Positions 48,898-56,230 of a DNA stretch of 64,000 nt are shown here, piece by piece. The notes below the pieces were generated by a model, which saw only the letters and a program-made list of their open reading frames with translations, did no database searches and had not been told where the DNA came from. The stretch is from Klebsiella michiganensis (GTDB lineage Bacteria; Pseudomonadota; Gammaproteobacteria; Enterobacterales; Enterobacteriaceae): NCBI GenBank assembly GCA_000963575.1, contig CP011077.1:4836001-4900000 (forward strand), given 5' to 3'. Within the stretch, counting starts at the first letter, position 1. Each line of letters opens with the position of its first letter. Both the position numbers and the translations under genes were made by a program.

Positions 48898-48953
48898 GAG
48901 GCCACCTATTGTATAGTTTTTGTTCTTATAGGAGGCCACAATATCATGAGGCC
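48895..48953. promoter_or_regulatory. GAGGCC repeats in the divergent spacer
   Basis: CATGAGGCCAC (48895-48905), GGAGGCCAC (48931-48939) and CATGAGGCC (48945-48953) occur as direct copies, with GTATAG/TATACAAT -10-like sequences between them. A ribbon-helix-helix protein bound there would repress both divergent genes. Sites are visible; binding is inferred. Confidence 0.5.
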
Positions 48954-49035
48954 TTTTATCAGAGCAACGCCCCGGCAGTGCAGCAACACATACCGGAGCG
49001 TCTAACCACAACGTTCACTGTTAAGGAACAACGCC

Positions 49036-49566
49036 ATGGCTAACCACGATAGTACCACAACCGCTAATCCCCAAAGCCTGGGCTTTCAACCAGTTACCCA
49101 ATCTGAGATCTCGGCGCTCTTAAAAACCCCGCTCGGTACCTCGAACGATCTCTTTCAGGTGCTGGATATTTGCGAGCGATACGCTGAAGTCCTGATTGAG
49201 AATAAAGATATCGTCGAGCGTATGGCGCTGTGTGGCCGCCTGTATGCCGGGCTGGAAGTGTTGAAAGTCGTGCTGGATAAACCGCTGCCGGAACATCTGA
49301 TTGAATCTCTCACCGCTGAAAATAGCGATATTGAGGTTCATGCCTGCCCGCTTACACCAGAGTCAGACCTGATGCGGGAATATTGCAGCGCCCTGACGCT
49401 CGTGCTGCTGAATCAGCAAGAATCCGCAGAGCAACAGAAAACAATTACCGGCCTGTTATTCGAGATGATTAATGCGCTGGCAGAGGATTTAAAATCGCCC
49501 CGCTTTGTACGCACAGATTCAGGTCTGGCAATGATCGATAGCCAGGCCGGAAATAATCTTCACTAG
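49036..49566 (+). CDS. Unknown protein next to the ribbon-helix-helix gene
   Basis: 176-residue acidic, largely helical cytoplasmic protein without signal peptide, preceded by AAGGAA. I do not recognise the family. Amphipathic segments include ICERYAEVLIENKDIVERMALCGRLYAGLEVLKVVLDKPLPEHLIESL (about residues 46-93) and QESAEQQKTITGLLFEMINALAEDL (about 133-157). Cysteines and histidines are too scattered for a metal site. It is divergent from the ribbon-helix-helix gene and shares its promoter spacer; its base composition is back to the host level, unlike the three-gene module. Confidence 0.7.
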   Translation: MANHDSTTTANPQSLGFQPVTQSEISALLKTPLGTSNDLFQVLDICERYAEVLIENKDIVERMALCGRLYAGLEVLKVVLDKPLPEHLIESLTAENSDIEVHACPLTPESDLMREYCSALTLVLLNQQESAEQQKTITGLLFEMINALAEDLKSPRFVRTDSGLAMIDSQAGNNLH

Positions 49567-49567
49567 A

Positions 49568-49602
49568 CCCTCACCCTGCCCTCTCCCTAAAAGGGAGAGG
49601 GG
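49568..49602. repeat. Single REP-like palindromic repeat
   Basis: CCCTCACCCTGCCCTCTCCC, a short AAAA turn, then GGGAGAGGGG. It is one half of the paired elements at 19321 and 29047, located just after the stop of the 176-residue gene. Confidence 0.82.
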
Positions 49603-49619
49603 AAAATACGGTTCAAATC

Positions 49620-49790
49620 ATGCAGACATTTACAGCCGAAGAAGCCAGAACCAACTTTGAAGAAATATTAGAGCAGGTGCAAAAAGCCCCCGCTCAGATT
49701 AGTCAGGCGGGGTCTGCTGTGGCCGTTATTCTCTCTTTTGAAGACTATCAATGGTTCGATGCAATGAAACGTCAGCTTCCACCTGATTGA
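49620..49790 (+). CDS. Orphan Phd/YefM-like antitoxin
   Basis: A 56-residue product reading MQTFTAEEARTNFEEILEQV...QISQAGSAVAVILSFEDYQWFDAMKRQLPPD. This fits the Phd/YefM antitoxin pattern: an N-terminal strand, A-R-x-N-F-x-x-x-L helix, a turn ending in AVAVILSFEDY, and a short tail. Phd antitoxins normally precede a Doc, YoeB or similar toxin; none follows here, and the next gene (49946) is on the other strand. It may be a remnant of a lost toxin-antitoxin pair or may bind a toxin encoded elsewhere. The ribosome site is weak. Confidence 0.7.
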   Translation: MQTFTAEEARTNFEEILEQVQKAPAQISQAGSAVAVILSFEDYQWFDAMKRQLPPD

Positions 49791-49945
49791 TTGCTCTCGC
49801 ATCTATCTTTTGCCTCACTCAGGAAGCAAAGTATCTTCAGAGAATCAGCATGTAGGATTTCGGCACCTGCGCCTAAACCTGTATTGCTCAAAACTCAAAC
49901 GCATCTCACATCAACGAAAAAACCGGCCCACGCAAAATCTAACGG

Positions 49946-50557
49946 CTACATCGGCGGCGTCAGCCCGTTAACCCCGGCGGAAATCCCGCGCGCGACGGCC
50001 TGGCCTTTATCGTCCTTGGTGGCGAACAGCACCACTTTTGCGCCCGGCTTCAGCACGGATTTGTCGGCGGGGCTGATCAGCACCACCGGCACGTCGTCCG
50101 GCACCTGCACGGTTTTCTGCTGGCCGTGGAATTTCACCGTCATGGTGCGCCCGTGGCTGTTCACCAGGGTGCCGACGGTGCCGTTGGTCATGGTGTTCAC
50201 CTGGCCGTTGGCGGACTCAAACGGATTGAACCCTTCCCCGGAGCCGCGCAGGCTCGGCGCAAAAACGTGAACTTCCAGCGCCTTGAGCGTGCCGTCCGCC
50301 TGTGGCACGGCGGCGGTGCCGATAAAACTGTCGGGCTTGATGTCGCTCATCTTCGCCTCGCTCACGCCGTTGATTCGGGTTTTATCCGTCAGGCCAACGG
50401 AGAGCTTTTCGCCCTGCCGGGTGGTGATTTGCAGCGAGGAATCATTGACCGCGTCAATGGTGCCGCGCACCGGGGTGATGACATTGTCCGCCGCCGCCGC
50501 GCCAACGCTCAGCAGCAGGAGGCTTAAGGCCGGGATAAACAAACGGGGCTTGATCAT
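49946..50557 (-). CDS. Exported beta-rich protein of unknown function
   Basis: 203-residue protein with a signal peptide (MIKPRLFIPALSLLLLSVGAAAA, cleavage about residue 23). The mature part is beta-rich and reads as three OB- or DUF5666-like units: VITPVRGTIDAVNDSSLQITTRQGEKLSVGLTDKTRI, then SFIGTAAVPQADGTLKALEVHVFAP, then VGTLVNSHGRTMTVKFHGQQKTVQVPDDVPVVLISP. The pattern GTI-DAV-DSSLQITT-QG resembles proteins annotated as DUF5666. No metal ligands or catalytic residues are evident. Single gene; next to a LysR gene but in the same orientation with about 85 bases between. Confidence 0.75.
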   Translation of the reverse strand: MIKPRLFIPALSLLLLSVGAAAADNVITPVRGTIDAVNDSSLQITTRQGEKLSVGLTDKTRINGVSEAKMSDIKPDSFIGTAAVPQADGTLKALEVHVFAPSLRGSGEGFNPFESANGQVNTMTNGTVGTLVNSHGRTMTVKFHGQQKTVQVPDDVPVVLISPADKSVLKPGAKVVLFATKDDKGQAVARGISAGVNGLTPPM

Positions 50558-50641
50558 GCTTTCTCCAGAATCAGGTCAGGTTAAGGACTGCTCTGGATCA
50601 AGCGTAACCGCCAAATTAATCCCGGGGGTTAAAGAGTGTGT

Positions 50642-51535
50642 TCAAACGTTTCCTGAACTACCCGAAACGTGCTCTTTTGCGAAGCGGATAAGGCGTTTAA
50701 TCAGCGGCGTGCGTTCCCGCTTGCGGTACAGCATCCAGATAGCCGAAGAAATTTCCGCCCCGGCAATCGGGCGGTAGACCACGTCCGGCACGCCGATGGT
50801 TTTCGCCATAATCTCCGGGATAACCGCGATACCGTTGCCCAGGGCGATATGCGCCAGCACTTCGGTCAGCGTGCTGGAGCGGATGGCATCGTTGAGTACA
50901 AATCCGCCGCGGCGGGCGACTTCGTGCGAGCCGGAAGTTTGCTCGGGTAAAATAAAAGTTTCCCCGCCTAGCGCGGCAGGGTCGATAGCTTCCGGGCTGG
51001 CAGCCAGGCGGTGGGAGGCAGGCAGCGCCAGGCAAAAACAGTCGTTCTGTACCAGCAGGTGTCCAACCTCAGACGGCAGCGCCACCGGCGCACGGACAAA
51101 ACCAACGTCGATTTTGCCCTCCACCAGCGCCGCCGCCATGCCGTCCATCAGCACCTCACGCGCCCCAAGCGAGACATCCGGGTATTGCGCCCGAAACGCC
51201 CCCATCACCGCGCTAAGCGTGCCCGACCAAAGTGCAGACGCCACGTAGCCGACGCGAATATAGCCCTGCTCTCCGCGGGCGGCGCTCAGTACCCGCTCGC
51301 GCGTGAGTTCAGCCTGGCGCAGCGTGACCTCCGCTTCTTCGCGGAAAATCTCCCCGGCCTGGGTAAGCTGTACCCGCCTTTTGGTGCGTAAAAATAGCGG
51401 CGTGCCAAACTCTCGCTCCAGCTGACCGATTTGTACCGAAAGCGTCGGCGTGGAGATATTCAGCGTTTCCGCCGCCGCGCCAAAATGGAGCGTTCGGGCG
51501 ACTTCAAGGAAATAACGCAGGTGGCGAAGCTCCAT
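50642..51535 (-). CDS. LysR-family regulator divergent from an MFS pump
   Basis: 297-residue LysR-type regulator. Winged helix at about residues 1-60 (MELRHLRYFLEVARTLHFGAAAETLNISTPTLSVQIGQLEREFGTPLFLRTKRRVQLTQAG), then the ligand-binding domain with GYIRVGYVASALWSGTLSAV. The ATG at 51535 is 13 bases from a perfect TTATTAG-N7-CTAATAA palindrome. It is divergent from the DHA2-type pump at 51650 and probably controls it. Inducer unknown. Confidence 0.92.
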   Translation of the reverse strand: MELRHLRYFLEVARTLHFGAAAETLNISTPTLSVQIGQLEREFGTPLFLRTKRRVQLTQAGEIFREEAEVTLRQAELTRERVLSAARGEQGYIRVGYVASALWSGTLSAVMGAFRAQYPDVSLGAREVLMDGMAAALVEGKIDVGFVRAPVALPSEVGHLLVQNDCFCLALPASHRLAASPEAIDPAALGGETFILPEQTSGSHEVARRGGFVLNDAIRSSTLTEVLAHIALGNGIAVIPEIMAKTIGVPDVVYRPIAGAEISSAIWMLYRKRERTPLIKRLIRFAKEHVSGSSGNV

Positions 51536-51547
51536 TCTTACTCCTGA

Positions 51548-51568
51548 TTATTAGCTATTAACTAATAA
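51548..51568. promoter_or_regulatory. LysR operator palindrome
   Basis: TTATTAG (51548-51554) and CTAATAA (51562-51568) are perfect inverted repeats separated by seven bases, fitting the T-N11-A pattern of LysR binding sites. It lies between the divergent LysR and pump starts. Confidence 0.75.
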
Positions 51569-51649
51569 TAATGCCGAACATGGAAATTGAATACCGCGCC
51601 CCGGATCGCGAAGCTTAAGGCGTGTTCTTCCCGCGTTTTCGGAGCTTTT

Positions 51650-53188
51650 ATGTCTACTGTGCTGGCCGCGCCCGTGGCCAAAAACGACACCACCGTGCTG
51701 CTGGTTGCCTCCATGGGCTGCGCGATGACGGTCATCGACACGAACATTGTTGGCGTGGTGTTGCCGACCATCGCCCGCGGGCTGGACGCCAACTTCGCCG
51801 ATATGGAGTGGGTGATTGGCGCGTACGTGCTTTGCTTCTCTTCCCTGCTGCTGCCCGCTGGTTCTCTGGCGGACCGCTTCGGCAGGCGGCGGATCTTTTT
51901 ATTCGGCATCGCCCTGTTTGCCCTCGCCTCTCTGGCCTGCGGGGCGGCAAGTACCATTCTGATGCTGAACGTTGCCCGGGCGCTGCAGGGCGTCGGCTCG
52001 GCGTTTTTGCTGGCTCCGGCGCTGGCTATCATCGGCCACACCTTCCGGGAACCGCAGGCCAGAGGCCGCGCCTGGGCCATCTGGGGCGGCATGATGGGCA
52101 TCACCATGGTGCTCGCCCCGCTGGCGGGGGGCATCATCAGCGCGTATCTCGGCTGGCGCTGGGCGTTCTACATCAACATCCCCATTTGCCTGCTGCTGGC
52201 GATGGTGGTCCTGCGCACCATTGACGAGTCCCGCAATCCGGCCGCCGGTAAGCCGGACGTACACGGCATTTCGCTGTTTATCGCCGCCATGTTCTCCCTG
52301 ACCTGGGCGCTGATCCTTGCCCCGGAGCGCGGCTGGGATAGCGTCGAAGTGATGGGCCGCTTTATCGCCGCCGCCTGGTTCTTTCTGTTTTTTGCGCTGG
52401 TCGAACGTTACAAAGCCCAGCCGATGCTGGATCTCCGCCTCTTCCGTTCGCTGCCGTTTATTGGCGCAGTGCTGGCCATGTTCACCTATGCGGCCACCGC
52501 GCAGGTGATGACCTCCCTGCTGCCGCTGATGCTGCAAAACGTGGAGGGAAAAACCGCGCTGGCGTCCGGGGTCGGCATGCTGCCGTTCGCGCTCGCCATG
52601 CTGCTATTCCCGATGGTGGCCCGCTGGATGGCACACCGCATGGCCGCCCGCTGGATCTTAGCCGCTGGATTGGCGTTGGTTGGCGTCGGTAACCTGATTA
52701 TCGCCAGCGGCGTACTGGCGCAGTGGCCATGGCTGGTCATCGCCGGTATGGCCGTGCTGGGCAGCGGCGGCGGCATTCTTAACGGTGAAACGCAGAAAGC
52801 GATTATGGGCACCGTGCCTCACGAAAGAGCGGGCATGGCTTCGGGCATCAGCACCACGGCGCGCTTCTCCGGCATTCTGCAAGGTTTTGCGCTGCTGGGG
52901 GCGATTCTGGCCGGGCACACGCGCCATACGCTGATCTTAGCGATGCAGGCCAGTCATCTCCCGGTAAGGGACGATTTTATCAGCCAGGTCGTGGCCGGCG
53001 ATGTGCCACGCGCCCTTGCGCTGTGGCCGGATCAACAGGCTCTGACGCTAAGCACGCTGATCCGCCACAGCTATGCCAGCGGCTTCTCGCTGATGCTGGC
53101 TTGCGCCGCGCTGTTCGCTTTCTTCGTTGCGCTGGTCGTCATTTTCACGCTACGTGAACCCACCGGGAGTCAGCCCAATGAACGCTAA
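51650..53188 (+). CDS. DHA2-family drug:proton antiporter (EmrB/QacA-like MFS)
   Basis: 512-residue inner-membrane exporter with fourteen predicted helices. The start is set at MSTVLAAPVAKNDTTVLLV, with GGAG upstream; the frame reaches further 5' to 51587. Family features: motif D1/A region AMTVIDTNIVGVVLPTIARGL and GSLADRFGRRRIFLFG (the A motif, about residues 73-88), and motif C-like GSAFLLAPALAII. Substrate unknown; the LysR neighbour suggests induction by a toxic organic compound. The next gene, a phosphoesterase, overlaps its end by 11 bases, so the two are co-translated. Confidence 0.9.
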   Translation: MSTVLAAPVAKNDTTVLLVASMGCAMTVIDTNIVGVVLPTIARGLDANFADMEWVIGAYVLCFSSLLLPAGSLADRFGRRRIFLFGIALFALASLACGAASTILMLNVARALQGVGSAFLLAPALAIIGHTFREPQARGRAWAIWGGMMGITMVLAPLAGGIISAYLGWRWAFYINIPICLLLAMVVLRTIDESRNPAAGKPDVHGISLFIAAMFSLTWALILAPERGWDSVEVMGRFIAAAWFFLFFALVERYKAQPMLDLRLFRSLPFIGAVLAMFTYAATAQVMTSLLPLMLQNVEGKTALASGVGMLPFALAMLLFPMVARWMAHRMAARWILAAGLALVGVGNLIIASGVLAQWPWLVIAGMAVLGSGGGILNGETQKAIMGTVPHERAGMASGISTTARFSGILQGFALLGAILAGHTRHTLILAMQASHLPVRDDFISQVVAGDVPRALALWPDQQALTLSTLIRHSYASGFSLMLACAALFAFFVALVVIFTLREPTGSQPNER

Positions 53189-53960
53189 AGATGTTGATTT
53201 CCGCTTTGCACTTTTCAGCGATGTTCACGCCAACTTACCGGCACTTGAGGCCGTTTTACAGGATATTGACCGCCACCACATCAACCAAATCTGGTGCCTG
53301 GGCGATGTGGTTGATTTCGCGCCGTGGCCGAATGAAGTGATAAACCTGATTCGCAGCCGCAGCATTCCGGTGGTGATGGGCAACCACGACCGCCGGGTGG
53401 CAATGGACGAGCCGGTTACGCCGCTGGCAAAACACTCCGCTGCAGAGCAACAAGCCCGTGAACAGGCCATCGCCTTGAGCAAACGCACGCTGACGGAGGA
53501 GAACCGCCGCTGGCTCAGCGCCCTGCCACGGTCGAGAGCGTTTCACGCCGGGCCGCTCAGAATTCTGTTGGTTCACGCCAGCCCGGACTCGCTGTCCGAA
53601 TACGTGCATCGCCAGTTTTCATGCAGTCAGCTAATGAAGTGGCAAACCGCACATCAGTTCGACGTGATGGTCTCGGGGCATACCCATTATGCGGACATTC
53701 GAGAGCTGGTGCGCAGCGATGGCCGCAGGCTGACCATCGCCAACACCGGCGCGGTGGGGAGAATAAAACCCGGCGAGCCGCAGGCCACCTGGCTGATGGG
53801 GCATTACCATCACGGGAAGCTAAAACTGGCTGTGCAGACGGTAAATTATGACGTCGCCGCCGTAGCTCAGGCGATTAAAGACAGCCCGGTGCCTGATTTT
53901 TACGCGGAAGAGCTGTACCAACACGGCATGGCTTGTTCGCGGGCGCTGTCGGCATTCTGA
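53178..53960 (+). CDS. Metallophosphoesterase of the calcineurin-like superfamily
   Basis: 260-residue cytoplasmic phosphoesterase, YfcE-like by general pattern. The metal-binding motifs are in order: D-x-H in FSDVHANLPAL (about residues 14-24), GDVVDF (about 41-46), GNHDRR (about 69-74, the N-H-D motif), H in LLVHASP (about 127), and GHTH (about 162). It should cleave a phosphodiester or phosphomonoester; the substrate is unknown. The start at 53178 overlaps the pump gene by 11 bases, a more upstream start not being needed. Confidence 0.85.
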   Translation: MNAKDVDFRFALFSDVHANLPALEAVLQDIDRHHINQIWCLGDVVDFAPWPNEVINLIRSRSIPVVMGNHDRRVAMDEPVTPLAKHSAAEQQAREQAIALSKRTLTEENRRWLSALPRSRAFHAGPLRILLVHASPDSLSEYVHRQFSCSQLMKWQTAHQFDVMVSGHTHYADIRELVRSDGRRLTIANTGAVGRIKPGEPQATWLMGHYHHGKLKLAVQTVNYDVAAVAQAIKDSPVPDFYAEELYQHGMACSRALSAF

Positions 53961-54072
53961 GCGGCTGACTATTTCGTGATAAGCTGCGCAATATTGGCGA
54001 CAGATAACGCCCATCACCAGGTTGATGCGCGATACTGCCTCACTTTCATTGCTTGCCGCTTCAGGAAGAAAA

Positions 54073-54351
54073 ATGGCCTCTAAATATGCACTTGTTCTGC
54101 TGGCTTCGCTGCTGCTCGCGGCCTGTTCCTCATCGGACAATTCAGGGATGGACCGCCAGGACAGGCAGCGGCTGGACGACAGCTTTATGCGCTCCCCGTG
54201 GCCCGATCCCTACTACAACAGCCGCTACCTGACGCCGGAACAGCGCCAGGACATCCGCGACCGCATCCGCGCCGACCAGCTGGAAGCCAGAGGGCGCAGG
54301 GATAACAGCACCGACAGCGGTGACGGCTTCGGCCAGCCGGTGCACTTCTAA
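54073..54351 (+). CDS. Small outer-membrane lipoprotein
   Basis: 92-residue protein with a lipoprotein signal: MASKYALVLLASLLLAACSSS, where Cys18 would be lipidated (lipobox LLAAC); Ser at +2 favours the outer membrane. The remainder is charged and Arg/Asp-rich (MDRQDRQRLDDSFMRSPWPDPYYNSRYLTPEQRQDIRDRIRADQLEARGRRD), with no recognised domain. AGGAAG precedes the ATG at 54073. Its stop overlaps the convergent SDR gene's stop. Confidence 0.82.
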   Translation: MASKYALVLLASLLLAACSSSDNSGMDRQDRQRLDDSFMRSPWPDPYYNSRYLTPEQRQDIRDRIRADQLEARGRRDNSTDSGDGFGQPVHF

Positions 54352-55127
54352 ACGGTTGGCACCGTCCCGCCGTCAATAATGTATTCCGTGCCGGTAATCG
54401 CGGCGGCACGCTCTGAGGCCAGGAAGGCTATCAGATTAGCCACTTCAGCAGGCTTCGCCGGGCGGCCAAGCGGGATCCCGCCCAGTGAATCCATAATGAT
54501 TTGCTTGCCACCTTCATAATCCGTGCCCGCCTGCAGCGCCAGCCGCTCAGCCAGGCGGACAGAGGCCTCGGTTTCAATCCAGCCCGGCGCCACGCGCAGC
54601 ACCCGCACACCCTGCGGAGAAACCTCTTTCGACAAGCTTTTACTGTAGGCGGAAAGCGCCGCCTTGGCCGCAGCATAGGCCGTGGTTGCCTCCGGCAACG
54701 GTAAAATTCGCTGAATGGAAGAGACATGGACAATCACGCCTGAACCCTGCGCCGTCATGCCCGGTAACAGCGCCCTGTCCAGCCGCACCGCCGGGAAAAG
54801 GTTAAGCGCCAGTTCGCGCTGCCACTGCTCTTCGTCAAGTGCCGCATAGCCTCCGGCCGGGGACGATGAGCCGCCGAGCATATGCACAATGATATCCACG
54901 CCGCCAAACCGCGCCTGCACGGCTTTTACCAGCTGTTCGCAGCCCTCACGCGTGGCGAGATCTGCCGCCACGAACTCGTCGTCTCTAGCATTTTCAGGGG
55001 CATGGCGAGCCACGGTCATCACCTGCGCGCCCAGCTCGCGGAACAGCGCTACGGTCGCCGCACCGGCGCCCTTCGTGCCGGACGTGACCAGCGCTCTCTT
55101 GCCTTTCAGCGTCAAAAAGTCAGTCAT
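54348..55127 (-). CDS. Short-chain dehydrogenase/reductase
   Basis: 259-residue NAD(P)-dependent SDR. The start at MTDFLTLKGKRALVTSGTKGAG lies after a GGAGAACG site; the frame runs on to 55400 without a ribosome site. The cofactor motif is TSGTKGAGAA (about residues 15-24, a variant of TGxxxGIG). The catalytic Ser is in VIVHVSSIQRI, and Tyr/Lys in TAYAAAKAALSAYSKS (YxxxK, about 155-159). The C-terminus GTEYIIDGGTVPTV is the classical SDR end. It is divergent from a LysR gene that probably controls it; substrate unknown. Its end overlaps the lipoprotein gene on the other strand by four bases. Confidence 0.9.
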   Translation of the reverse strand: MTDFLTLKGKRALVTSGTKGAGAATVALFRELGAQVMTVARHAPENARDDEFVAADLATREGCEQLVKAVQARFGGVDIIVHMLGGSSSPAGGYAALDEEQWQRELALNLFPAVRLDRALLPGMTAQGSGVIVHVSSIQRILPLPEATTAYAAAKAALSAYSKSLSKEVSPQGVRVLRVAPGWIETEASVRLAERLALQAGTDYEGGKQIIMDSLGGIPLGRPAKPAEVANLIAFLASERAAAITGTEYIIDGGTVPTV

Positions 55128-55182
55128 GTTACGTTCTCCAGAAAGTCGATTTACCTGCCGTATCACTACTCTAAGAACGCGG

Positions 55183-55236
55183 TATAATTTAAACAATTGG
55201 GACAAATTGGGATGAAATGATGAAGGAATCGGGACA
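55183..55236 (+). promoter_or_regulatory. LysR/SDR divergent control region with tandem AATTGGGA repeats
   Basis: TATAAT (55183-55188) reads towards the LysR gene, with no clear -35. AATTGGGACA (55195-55204) and AATTGGGATG (55205-55214) are tandem ten-base repeats, and AATCGGGACA (55227-55236) ends right at the LysR start codon. Positions suggest autoregulatory binding that would also cover the ribosome site AAGGA. Confidence 0.55.
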
Positions 55237-56136
55237 ATGGCGCGTATAGCCCTCGGCGATATCGAAGCCGTGCAGACCATCGCCCGCCGGGGATCTTTCC
55301 GCGCGGCGGCTATCGATCTGGGCGTTTCAACCACGGCGCTCAGCCATACGCTGGCAAAATTTGAGGCCGAGCTTGGCGTGCGCCTGTTCAACCGCACCAC
55401 CCGCAGCGTATCGCTGACGGAGGCCGGGAGACTCTTTATCGAGAGAGTTGGGCCGTCTCTTCAGGGGCTGAACGACGCCCTTGAGAGCGTGCGGGCGCAC
55501 CGCGATACCCCGTCCGGTGTGCTGCGTATCAATGCCCCGCCGTTTGCCGCTCGTCAGGTGCTTTCTTCGCTGGTTTTTGAGTTTTTACGCCGCTATCCGG
55601 AGATGCAGATCGATATAGTTACTGAAGGAAAGCTGGTTGATATCGTTGCCGAAGGTTTCGATCTTGGCGTGCGCGTGGCCGGGCTGGTGCCTGCCGATAT
55701 GATTGCTCTCTCGCTTGGGCAGCCACAGCGCTTCGCCGTTGTCGCGTCTCCAGCTTATCTGGCGGAGCACGGCACGCCGCTAACGCCGGGCGACCTGCTG
55801 AATCACCCCTGTATTCGCGTCCGACTGCCGGACGGCTCTCTCTACCGCTGGCATCTGGAAAAATGCGGCGAAGTCGCACCCATTGATGTGCGCGGCCCGC
55901 TGACGCTGGACGAAGCCTCCCTGGCGCGGGAGGCGGTGTTGGAAGGTATCGGGATTGGCTTTTTTATGGAGCAAAACGTCGCCGACGAAATCCACTCCGG
56001 CAAGCTGGTTCGCCTGCTGGAAGCGTGGACGCAGCCCTTCCCGGGGCTTTGCCTTTACTATTCCGGCAGGCGGCACCCCTCTGCCGGGCTGGCCGCTTTC
56101 CTGGCGCTGGCGCGGGAAAGAGCAGCGAATTCATAA
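55237..56136 (+). CDS. LysR-family regulator divergent from the SDR gene
   Basis: 299-residue LysR-type regulator. Winged helix about residues 4-60 (LGDIEAVQTIARRGSFRAAAIDLGVSTTALSHTLAKFEAELGVRLFNRTTRSVSLTEAG). The sensor domain includes PSGVLRINAPPFAARQVLSSLVFEFLRRYPEMQIDIV and GLVPADMIALSLGQPQRFAVVASPAYLAEHG. It is divergent from the SDR gene (starts 110 bases apart) and probably its activator. It is similar in layout to the regulator at 22509, suggesting the same LysR subgroup. Confidence 0.92.
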   Translation: MARIALGDIEAVQTIARRGSFRAAAIDLGVSTTALSHTLAKFEAELGVRLFNRTTRSVSLTEAGRLFIERVGPSLQGLNDALESVRAHRDTPSGVLRINAPPFAARQVLSSLVFEFLRRYPEMQIDIVTEGKLVDIVAEGFDLGVRVAGLVPADMIALSLGQPQRFAVVASPAYLAEHGTPLTPGDLLNHPCIRVRLPDGSLYRWHLEKCGEVAPIDVRGPLTLDEASLAREAVLEGIGIGFFMEQNVADEIHSGKLVRLLEAWTQPFPGLCLYYSGRRHPSAGLAAFLALARERAANS

Positions 56137-56230
56137 CGCTTATTCTGCAATTGTAGGTGGCTTTTTGTCTGATTGAACCAGCCTGCCCTCATGCATGATA
56201 AGCCTCAAAGCTCCCTGATAAGGAATAACA

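Noticed and set aside
45495..49600. Attachment-site repeat of the selC 3' end at the far side of the island
   Set aside because: The selC end (GACTTTCCGCCA) was searched by eye downstream and no copy was found.
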